From JBMYQA01 sp049600855 (lineage in GTDB: Bacteria > Bacteroidota > Bacteroidia > Cytophagales > Flammeovirgaceae): a stretch of DNA of 17,812 bases. Location of the stretch: contig JBMYQA010000109.1 in assembly GCA_049600855.1 (NCBI GenBank), positions 1-17,812 on the forward strand. The letters are read 5' to 3'. The notes under the pieces were generated by a model, which was not told where the DNA came from, did no database searches, and saw nothing but the letters and a program-made list of their open reading frames with translations. A program made the position numbers and the translations under genes. This document shows positions 7,646-14,603 of this stretch, one piece after another. How positions within the stretch are numbered: the stretch's first letter is position 1; each line of letters begins with the position of its first letter.

Positions 7646-8071
7646 TTACGAGAGTAATTGAGAAAGTTTTTCTGCCGGCATTTCGCCTTCCCAAAGTGGT
7701 CTAAGCTTTTTTAGCTTATCTTCTTTAATGGCGTACTTGCTTCGAAAAGCCATTTTATCACGATCAGCTTTGCTTTCGCCTGATGTTGGCATGGGGTTGT
7801 CCCCATTGGTACACGCCTGATGGAGTGCTTCTTGGAAATTGGGAGAGGAAAAAATCTGTTCAAAATAATGCGATAAGAAATCGCTATCGGTAGGATAATC
7901 GCTATTAATTCGTTCAATCACATCCACTCTCATGGTATCCAGACTCACCAGATAGGCATTGCTGACTCGCATAAATACTTGATGCAAGAGCGCCCATTCC
8001 GTTTTTGAGTTGTCCCCAAAAGCCGACCAAAGCTTAGATAATTGATCAATATGGATGTGTTTTTTATTCAT
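7646..8071 (-). CDS. Unrecognised protein upstream of vapC, candidate antitoxin
   Basis: I do not recognise this family. The frame could open at GTG 8080, but ATG 8071 (141 residues, MNKKHIHIDQLSKLW) is preferred because the GTG lies inside the predicted -7 promoter element. The protein is soluble with no membrane segment or signal. Its N-terminal two thirds look helical and hydrophilic (SKTEWALLHQVFMRVSNAYL). The C-terminal 45 residues are strongly charged (ADRDKMAFRSKYAIKEDKLKKL) and end in LRPLWEGEMPAEKLSQLLS. A tail of charged stretch, tryptophan and amphipathic end is what toxin-wrapping antitoxin termini often look like. No AbrB, ribbon-helix-helix or Phd fold is evident. The role is inferred from position directly before a PIN toxin. 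Confidence 0.6.
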   Translation of the reverse strand: MNKKHIHIDQLSKLWSAFGDNSKTEWALLHQVFMRVSNAYLVSLDTMRVDVIERINSDYPTDSDFLSHYFEQIFSSPNFQEALHQACTNGDNPMPTSGESKADRDKMAFRSKYAIKEDKLKKLRPLWEGEMPAEKLSQLLS

Positions 8072-8079
8072 GTTAATCA

Positions 8080-8110
8080 CAAAGATACGAAAAGTATTCG
8101 AGTATATAAA
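8080..8110 (-). promoter_or_regulatory. Promoter of the candidate toxin-antitoxin module
   Basis: On the minus strand TATCTTTG occupies 8087 to 8080, an exact TAnnTTTG. A TTTA (TTTG with one mismatch) lies 19 bases upstream. Transcription would start only a few bases before the ATG at 8071, making the mRNA nearly leaderless. This arrangement argues against translation from GTG 8080. Confidence 0.5.
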
Positions 8111-8230
8111 CGTAAGAATAACTGCATAGGTTTATAGCTAGTAAATTTAATTCTAGCATCAAGTAAGAATGGAATTGAATTTGCCATAGAAATACCAATC
8201 CAATCATAAACTAAAAATTAGGCATTAGCG

Positions 8231-8260
8231 TTGATAAATAACGATGGAAAGTTAATTTTA
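8231..8260 (+). promoter_or_regulatory. Possible promoter of the SpoIIE-type phosphatase gene
   Basis: TTG at 8231-8233, a 19-base spacer, and TAATTTTA at 8253-8260 (TAnnTTTG with one mismatch). The 330-base region between the divergent minus-strand gene (8071) and the ATG at 8411 holds no other gene; its downstream part would be a leader of about 145 bases. The match is modest. Confidence 0.3.
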
Positions 8261-8410
8261 CGGATGAAGTTTACTTTTACATAGCATGTATAAAAAATAT
8301 TGATTGTACAAATTCCTCACACAAAACACCAACTTATTGAAGCTTTAATCCAAAGTATTTCATACCTTCATCATTTAAGTAATTCATTGTACGGTTTTTC
8401 CAATACCCTA

Positions 8411-11146
8411 ATGAGTCGAAACCTTTATCACATCTTAACCAAAAGTATGCTCTTGCTAGCTTTTATAAGTTTAGTAGTGATAGCAAAGGCGACTCCTCCA
8501 ACATTGGAAATCATTCCGAATCAGAGTAAATATTTCTTAGAAAACTACCTCGAAGTGCTAGAAGACCCTCAAGGAGAACTCACTTTTGAAGCAGTTTCTT
8601 TACTAAAATCAGGTGAATTTAAACCCCTCTCCGAAGTAGCGAATATTTATGAGCATGAAGCCGAAAGTATTTGGTTGCGTTTCCAACTTCGAAACTTAAG
8701 CGAAGACCAACGCTTCTTATTGTCTTTTGGCTTAATAGATGTTTGTGAAATCTACCTTTCCAATACCGTCAAAAAAGAAGGGATGCTCACGCCCTATGAA
8801 GAACGAGAACATCATTTTGGACGTTATCCGCACATTGAACTCAATTTGTATGAGGACAAGTTTGAAGAGATTTACATCAAAGTAAAACTCGTCACTTCCT
8901 TAAGTAGAACAAATGCGGAAACTACACAACCCATACATAAGATTAAATTGCTTACGTATGATCATATTGAAGAAACTTATGGCGATTCTGAATACTTCTT
9001 AGGATTGCATTCGGGCATCATGATCATTATGGTGCTCTACAACTTGGTTGTTTTCCTGTTCATCAAAGATCGAAGCTATTTATTTTACATTTTATTCATT
9101 GTCTTCTACTTAACGGCAAGTGCTACGATTGATGGAAGTACATTTGAATACATTTGGGGCAATTATCCTGAATTTAATATCGTGGCAGTCCGGCATGCCT
9201 TAACGGTTGCTTGGTTTTTCTACCTCCTGTTTACCCAAAACTTCCTCAATACTAAAATAAAGCTCAAGAAATGGTATACCGCGCTCAACATACTGATGGG
9301 CTCACAAATACTCATTTTCATATTGAATGTATTAGGGATTTGGTTGAATTGGTTAGCGATTATTCAGGTCATGATGAGTATGGTAGTCGTCTTTGGAGCG
9401 AGTATCACCTCGATGGTAAGAGGCTATCGACCAGCGATTTATTATGTGATTGCGAATGTTTGTTTGCTTGGTATCGCCCTTGCTGCATCGCTTTGGGGGC
9501 TCGGTTTTATGTCAGTGAATCCATTTAATTATTATGTGCTCCAGATTGGCATGACTTTACAGGTGATCTTATTTGCAGCAGGATTAGCCGATCGGATTAA
9601 CCTCATTCAAAATAAATTGATTGATCAACAAAATGAGAAAAGACAGCTCATTCAGCAGCAAAACGTAGAGTTGGAAAAACGGGTGCGAGAGCGGACTGAT
9701 GAGTTGGAACAAAAAAATAAAGCATTGACCTCTCAAAAACGAGAGATCATGATTCAGAATAAGGAGCTGGAGCAGCAAAATGAAGAAATTACCGCTCAAA
9801 AAGAATTGATTGCTGCTCAAAAAGAAGCGGTTGGCAAAGCGTATCAGGATATTAAAATCCTGAAAGAAATGGGACGAAAGATTAATTCTACACTAGACAT
9901 TAAGGAGATCATTCGCATTGCCTACGAAAATATATCTAAGCTCGTAACCTCTACTGCTTTTGGAATCGGTACGGTAAATTGGGAGGAAAATCGCATAGAT
10001 TTGATTGGCTATTTTAAGCGGGGAGAACACTTTCCAGATTATCAGGTGCCTTTAGATGCAAATAACCGACTCATTGTGTGGAGTGTGATGAATAATAAAG
10101 ATTTAATTATTCGAGATTATGAAGCGGAGTACGAAACCTATGCCAATCAAAAGCTGTCTCTGGAGGAAAGTATTGAAAAGCCCAAATCATTAATTTACAT
10201 TCCCTTATCACTCAAAGGAAAAGTAATCGGTATCTTACTGGTACAAAGTGATCAAATCAATGCCTTCACACCGACACACTTTGATATCTTGAAAAGTTTG
10301 GCTGAATACGTAACGGTAGGTATTAATCATGCAGATGCCTACAAGCAGGTAAAAGATATCAATGAGCAAATGCAGATTAAGAATACGCAAATTATTGATA
10401 GTTTGCGTTACGCAAAAACCATTCAAGATGCCATTTTAACGGATTCGGAGAAGTTTACTGAAAATTTTAAAGAGTATTTTATTTTCTATCGTGCCAAAGA
10501 TGTGGTTTCAGGGGACTTTTATTGGCTTGCTCAGCAACGAAATAAAATTCTGATCGCCGTGGTAGATTGTACGGGGCATGGTGTGCCTGGTGCTTTCATG
10601 TCGATGGTAGGTCATGAATTATTGAGTGAGATTGTTTCTCAGCGGGGCATTACGGATCCGTCCCTCGTTTTAATGATGTTGCATCGTGGTATTCGAAAAG
10701 CATTGCAACAAGATGTGGGTAAAAACGATGATGGAATGGATTTAAGTATTTGTTCCATTGAATATGTGAAAGACACGGACGATATAGATGTCATATTTGC
10801 AGGAGCAAAATCCAGTATTTTCTATGCGAAGCACGGAGAGGTGGTGGAGGCCAGAGGTGATAAGAAATCTATTGGGGGAATGCAGCGTGAAAAATCAAGA
10901 AGATTCACCAACCAAAAAATTGAGTTGAAAGTAGGAGATATGCTGTATTTCACGACCGATGGCTATTTTGATCAACATAATATTGAACGAAGAAAGTTTG
11001 GCAAAAAACGGTTCATTAAGCAACTGCAAGATATCCATCAGCTCAAAGTTGATGAGCAGCGTTCCATTATGAAATCAGCTTTCTTAGATTATAAAGGCGA
11101 ACAATACCAACGTGATGATATCACCGTTTTGGGAATTCGATTATAA
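8411..11146 (+). CDS. 7TMR-DISM membrane sensor with GAF and SpoIIE/PP2C serine phosphatase domain
   Basis: This is a membrane signalling protein that likely couples an extracytoplasmic ligand to dephosphorylation of a serine/threonine-phosphorylated partner. From ATG 8411 it has 911 residues. A signal peptide (cleavage after A-K-A27) is followed by an extracellular 7TMR-DISMED2-like beta domain (about 35-185) and seven hydrophobic helices (about 195-395). A long Gln/Glu-rich coiled coil (about 397-480) leads to a GAF domain (about 485-640) and a SpoIIE phosphatase domain (about 685-911). Metal-binding acids are intact: D697 and D702 (KDVVSGDFYW), D719 (VDCTGHGVPGAF), D773/D774, D850 (TTDGYFD) and D902/D903 (RDDIT). 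The frame also opens from TTG 8300, but that would put 37 residues before the signal peptide, so ATG 8411 is chosen. No anti-sigma factor or STAS partner is adjacent. The target is unknown. Confidence 0.88.
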   Translation: MSRNLYHILTKSMLLLAFISLVVIAKATPPTLEIIPNQSKYFLENYLEVLEDPQGELTFEAVSLLKSGEFKPLSEVANIYEHEAESIWLRFQLRNLSEDQRFLLSFGLIDVCEIYLSNTVKKEGMLTPYEEREHHFGRYPHIELNLYEDKFEEIYIKVKLVTSLSRTNAETTQPIHKIKLLTYDHIEETYGDSEYFLGLHSGIMIIMVLYNLVVFLFIKDRSYLFYILFIVFYLTASATIDGSTFEYIWGNYPEFNIVAVRHALTVAWFFYLLFTQNFLNTKIKLKKWYTALNILMGSQILIFILNVLGIWLNWLAIIQVMMSMVVVFGASITSMVRGYRPAIYYVIANVCLLGIALAASLWGLGFMSVNPFNYYVLQIGMTLQVILFAAGLADRINLIQNKLIDQQNEKRQLIQQQNVELEKRVRERTDELEQKNKALTSQKREIMIQNKELEQQNEEITAQKELIAAQKEAVGKAYQDIKILKEMGRKINSTLDIKEIIRIAYENISKLVTSTAFGIGTVNWEENRIDLIGYFKRGEHFPDYQVPLDANNRLIVWSVMNNKDLIIRDYEAEYETYANQKLSLEESIEKPKSLIYIPLSLKGKVIGILLVQSDQINAFTPTHFDILKSLAEYVTVGINHADAYKQVKDINEQMQIKNTQIIDSLRYAKTIQDAILTDSEKFTENFKEYFIFYRAKDVVSGDFYWLAQQRNKILIAVVDCTGHGVPGAFMSMVGHELLSEIVSQRGITDPSLVLMMLHRGIRKALQQDVGKNDDGMDLSICSIEYVKDTDDIDVIFAGAKSSIFYAKHGEVVEARGDKKSIGGMQREKSRRFTNQKIELKVGDMLYFTTDGYFDQHNIERRKFGKKRFIKQLQDIHQLKVDEQRSIMKSAFLDYKGEQYQRDDITVLGIRL

Positions 11147-11177
11147 TACCATTAGCCCGCTCTTCTGCCAAAATTAA

Positions 11178-11642
11178 TTATCCACGAAAAGCCAACACTT
11201 CCCGAATTTGCTCCTTAATATCTGCTAATCCATTAAAGTGCTGAAAGGTGATTTTTTTGTTGGTGCGCTTTAGTTCAGTGACTAACTCCAAAATCAGCAT
11301 AAATGGTTCCACTTCTATTCCTTCCATATTTTGTGTGAAATTGATGCCTACCATTAAGCCATCATCGTCCATTCCTACACACCAATCTTCCATAAAGCTA
11401 CTCAACTCAATCGCTTCGGGCTCAAAATCACCCCATTCTTTTTTCGCACAGGCAATGGCAAAACCTTTATTCGACCAAGTACACAACATCGGCAGCGGTT
11501 GACCTTGCTGATCTGCATAATTGAGTGAAGAAGAAATTGCATACACATCAGGAGATTTTAAAGTCCAAACCTTACCCTGTCGGCACACTTCTTCAATAAA
11601 TCGTTGATGATTCTTTTCTATTTTCTGGTCGTTTTTGGTCAT
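11178..11642 (-). CDS. DUF2750 family protein, function unknown
   Basis: This 154-residue soluble protein matches my memory of the DUF2750 pattern. It has an N-terminal RFIEEVCRQGKVWTL helix and strand (14-28), WSNKGFAIACAKKEWGDFEP (56-75), FMEDWCVGMDDDGLMVGINF (83-102) and IEVEP (109-113). Those elements (W-S-x-K/R-x-F/Y-A, EW-x-x-FEP, GMDDDG-x-VGINW/F, LEVEP) define the family, whose biochemical role is unknown. It converges on the phosphatase gene with a 31-base gap. It lies downstream of the tandem ligase on the same strand, separated from it by a strong inverted repeat. A functional link to the ligase is not shown. Confidence 0.75.
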   Translation of the reverse strand: MTKNDQKIEKNHQRFIEEVCRQGKVWTLKSPDVYAISSSLNYADQQGQPLPMLCTWSNKGFAIACAKKEWGDFEPEAIELSSFMEDWCVGMDDDGLMVGINFTQNMEGIEVEPFMLILELVTELKRTNKKITFQHFNGLADIKEQIREVLAFRG

Positions 11643-11666
11643 GATGTATCATTGAGTTTTATAAAT

Positions 11667-11698
11667 GTTTCACACACATACCAACATGTGTGTGAAAC
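11667..11698 (-). terminator. Perfect 13-base inverted repeat, probable terminator of the tandem ligase gene or an operator
   Basis: GTTTCACACACAT (11667-11679) is exactly complementary to ATGTGTGTGAAAC (11686-11698) around a 6-base loop; one G-T and one A-T pair can extend it. It lies about 70 bases after the ligase stop codon and 24 bases before the DUF2750 start, on their common strand. The sequence after it on the minus strand is AT-rich (ATTTATAAAA) without a clean T run. A regulator binding site in front of the DUF2750 gene is therefore an alternative. Confidence 0.5.
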
Positions 11699-11766
11699 GT
11701 TAGCGAATGTATTCGATGAAGTAAGTTATAATAAATGATGTTGTTCAAGCAGTGATGAGCAGGGGC

Positions 11767-14469
11767 TTATATGCGCACTAATTTCCCTTGCTTCTGCATC
11801 CCAAATTCTAAAATTTTATCAATGAAATCATAAGGCGTATACCCATTGATTGCCGTTTGATGAAAAATACAAGTAGCAGGGGTCATGCCAGGCAGTGAAT
11901 TCGCTTCAATAACAATCGTTTCCGCTTGTTCACCCCTTATTCTAACAAAAGCATCAATACGTGCATAGCCCTCTATTTGGAGAATCCGAGCCGTTTTTTC
12001 TAAATCGGCACGTACTTGATCTGAGATGCGCTGGCGTTTTGCGAAGTCACTATCAAAACGGGCTGGGGTGATATTCTGACCTTCACCTGCCAGAAACTTT
12101 TCCTCCAAGGAAAGAATTCCTCCTGTGGTTAAGGCTTCCGAGGGCTCAAAAATTTCGTATTGAATATTTCCAGATTCATCAATGCTGGTGAGCAAACCGC
12201 CCGTAATTTCCAAGAAATGATCAGCACCTTCTGGGCGGATAAGTTCTTCAATTAAGATGTAGGGCTTACGCGGAAACTCTTCATTCTTTTTAAGGTTAAG
12301 CACCGAAATTTCGGGTTCAGTCAGTTCCTCCTGCTTTCGGAACATCAAGCTCGCAAATGCGCGAAACTCTTCTGCATTATCGACCTTTTTCACCGCAGAG
12401 CTACATCCATCATCTGCGGGTTTGGCAATAAATGGATAGCCATATTCGGTCGTTAGCGCTTTCAACACGCCTTCAGCATCTTTTTCCCAATCTGCTCGAT
12501 GTACTAAACGATGCTTGGCAACACTTATGCCTTGTGCGCGTAACTTTTCGTTTGTAGTGTATTTATCAATGGTCAATTGAGAACTCACCACACTTGAACC
12601 ATTATAAGGAATACCAAGCGCATCTAGTTTAGTTTGCACCGCGCCATCTTCTCCTGGTCGCCCATGCAGGGCAATGAATACGGCATCCACATGTTCTTTT
12701 AAATATTGGTAGGAAATCGCTTGAGGCTTAAAAATCGCACCTTGAGCATATTTTTGGGTCACTTTTTCTGCATGCTCGATGACTTCGGCAATAATTTGAT
12801 GCTTGGGGGCAACCAAAGCCTGTAGCGTTTTTTCGCGAATATCATCAGCATTATCTTTTAGCAAGATATTTGTTGGGATGATGTACAATTCATGTTGCTC
12901 TTCGCGCCCTGTTAGAAATACGGGAATTGGCTCATATTTTTCAGATGAAGCCAACTTTTCGTAAATATTTCGACCGCTTTCTACCGAAATGTGCCGTTCA
13001 GAAGAATAGCCTCCCAACAGTACGGCTACCTTGGTTTTTTGTACGGAAGTTGCTTGTAAGTTTGCTAGTTTATGATCGAGTTGCGCTAATAAGCTGCTCA
13101 ACTGCTGACTTCTTTTTCCCGATTTTATCCGTTCCGCTAATGAGGTTCGAATAATGTAAGTCAAAAATTGGGATGGATTTAGACCAATTTCTGCAGCTTG
13201 ATGGAAAAAGAAAGAAGAAGGCATCATTCCCGATGTGGTATTCGGGTCGTTTAAGAAAATTTGCTGATTTTCCGTGATAAATCCATCAATACGCGCATAA
13301 ACATTAAAATGACACTTTTCGTACATCTCACAGCAGGCGTGCTGAATGTCTCGGATTAAATCTGGTTCAATATCAATTGGAGTGATTTTGCGAACCATGC
13401 CCGGTAGGTATTTAGAGCGATAGTCGAAAACATCTTTTCCTTTCAATATTTGAGTAGGAGGCAAGGCTAAAGGTTTCCCATCTTCATCTTGAATGACAAT
13501 GCAAGAGAACTCTTTTCCTTCAATAAAGCTTTCAAACAACACCAAATCTTCTCCCTCTACCGCACTTAATCGAACACTTTCTAGCTGTTGCTCAAAATGT
13601 TGATTTAACTTCTCCAATAATGCTTCAGGATGATGAATGACGATCGGGTCTGCTTTTGTTGACTTAAAAACCACAGGTAAACCGATTCCTGACCGAATAT
13701 CTACGAGATTGACAATGAAATTTCTTTTTTCTTCTACGGAGGCTTGCGTCCAGAAATCGGCAGCGATTTCTTCAATAAACAAGGCACGTTCTACCGCAAG
13801 TGTGAAATCGGCTAAATTATTTTCAGAAACGATATTTACGCCAATTGAAGAGCCTTGATGAGCTGCTTTAACCACTAAAGGCAAGCCCATTTCCGTCTTT
13901 AATTGTTCAAATAAGTCTGACTTATTAGCTGCTTGCCACTCGTGTCGTCCAATGGTTTTACTTTTAGGAGAAAGAAAGCCAAAGTCTCGTAATAAATCGC
14001 GTTGCAAGGATTTATCAATGCCAATGGCAGAGGGTAAAATTCCAGAGCCAGAGTAGGGAAGACCGTACCATTCGAGTAATCCTTGAATATTACCATCTTC
14101 GCCATAAGGTCCATGCAATGCTAAGAAGGCAAAGTCGAAGTATTCTTTAAACTGATGAGGAAAAATGCGCGTACCTACTTCGGAGGCTAGGCGTGTTAGC
14201 GCTTCCTCACTTAAAGCACCTAATGATTCCATGTAAATCTGAAATCCATTAGGTGAAGCAGGAATCTGATTTACAGGTGGGTAAAAGTCACGAATCGTAC
14301 CTTTATACACATATTCCCAATTGAGTTGAATGAAATTTCCCAAGCTATCCACAAAGATGGGCACTGGTTCAAAAATTCCTTTATTTAAGTTATCGTAGAC
14401 TGTTCTGCCTCCTGCAAATGAAATTTCACGTTCACGTGATTGTCCTCCAAAAAATATCCCGATTTTCAT
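11767..14469 (-). CDS. Tandem (two-module) D-alanine--D-alanine ligase-like ATP-grasp protein
   Basis: Ddl enzymes (about 300-370 residues) join two D-alanines using ATP for peptidoglycan precursors. Here 900 residues hold two complete Ddl-like modules, about 1-447 and 478-900, joined by a short helical linker. Module 1 has GGQSREREIS with E13, ALHGPYGEDG (117-126), the DK pair 152-153, K201, GSS (206-208), a GKEFS segment (318-322), DYRSKYL with Y354, ARID (392-395) and N-D408-P-N410-TTSGM. Module 2 has GGYSSERHIS with E491, ALHGRPGEDG (600-609), DK 635-636, K683, EEKFLAG with F792, ARID (836-839) and E855-A-N857-SLPGMT. Against E. coli DdlB, module 2 has Cys689 for Ser150 and Phe792 for Tyr216. 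Module 1 has Asp408 for the metal ligand Glu270. The first module also carries an insert at about 231-305. The ATG at 14469 leads straight into the conserved first strand. Whether it makes D-Ala-D-Ala or another dipeptide or depsipeptide cannot be decided. Confidence 0.85.
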   Translation of the reverse strand: MKIGIFFGGQSREREISFAGGRTVYDNLNKGIFEPVPIFVDSLGNFIQLNWEYVYKGTIRDFYPPVNQIPASPNGFQIYMESLGALSEEALTRLASEVGTRIFPHQFKEYFDFAFLALHGPYGEDGNIQGLLEWYGLPYSGSGILPSAIGIDKSLQRDLLRDFGFLSPKSKTIGRHEWQAANKSDLFEQLKTEMGLPLVVKAAHQGSSIGVNIVSENNLADFTLAVERALFIEEIAADFWTQASVEEKRNFIVNLVDIRSGIGLPVVFKSTKADPIVIHHPEALLEKLNQHFEQQLESVRLSAVEGEDLVLFESFIEGKEFSCIVIQDEDGKPLALPPTQILKGKDVFDYRSKYLPGMVRKITPIDIEPDLIRDIQHACCEMYEKCHFNVYARIDGFITENQQIFLNDPNTTSGMMPSSFFFHQAAEIGLNPSQFLTYIIRTSLAERIKSGKRSQQLSSLLAQLDHKLANLQATSVQKTKVAVLLGGYSSERHISVESGRNIYEKLASSEKYEPIPVFLTGREEQHELYIIPTNILLKDNADDIREKTLQALVAPKHQIIAEVIEHAEKVTQKYAQGAIFKPQAISYQYLKEHVDAVFIALHGRPGEDGAVQTKLDALGIPYNGSSVVSSQLTIDKYTTNEKLRAQGISVAKHRLVHRADWEKDAEGVLKALTTEYGYPFIAKPADDGCSSAVKKVDNAEEFRAFASLMFRKQEELTEPEISVLNLKKNEEFPRKPYILIEELIRPEGADHFLEITGGLLTSIDESGNIQYEIFEPSEALTTGGILSLEEKFLAGEGQNITPARFDSDFAKRQRISDQVRADLEKTARILQIEGYARIDAFVRIRGEQAETIVIEANSLPGMTPATCIFHQTAINGYTPYDFIDKILEFGMQKQGKLVRI

Positions 14470-14502
14470 ATACGCTTATCTAATCTTCGCCTAAACTGCT
14501 TG

Positions 14503-14510
14503 CAAATATA
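14503..14510 (-). promoter_or_regulatory. Promoter -7 element for the tandem ligase gene
   Basis: On the minus strand TATATTTG (14510 to 14503) is an exact TAnnTTTG. A start of transcription near 14499 would leave a leader of about 30 bases before the ATG at 14469. No clear TTG is found 19-21 bases upstream, so only the -7 half is convincing. Confidence 0.5.
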
Positions 14511-14529
14511 GTATCCCTAAAGGGAAAAC

Positions 14530-14560
14530 TTGCTATTCAGCGAACATCCCCTTTTCTTTG
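14530..14560 (+). promoter_or_regulatory. Possible promoter of recJ
   Basis: TTG at 14530-14532, a 20-base spacer and TTTCTTTG at 14553-14560, which matches TAnnTTTG except for the A. It predicts a leader of about 40 bases to the recJ ATG at 14604. The element lies close behind the divergent ligase promoter. Confidence 0.35.
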
Positions 14561-14603
14561 GAAATTCACAACAAAGTGAAGCGAAATAAAATTCAATAAA
14601 ACC

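Noticed and set aside
8300..8410. TTG start giving a 948-residue form of the phosphatase
   Set aside because: It would place 37 residues before a clear signal peptide; ATG 8411 puts the signal at the N-terminus as expected.
11743..11752. GTTCAAGCAG, matching ten bases of the first ccmC-ccmD hairpin on the other strand
   Set aside because: No matching second arm follows, and a ten-base match is not rare enough in this window to call a second copy of the repeat.
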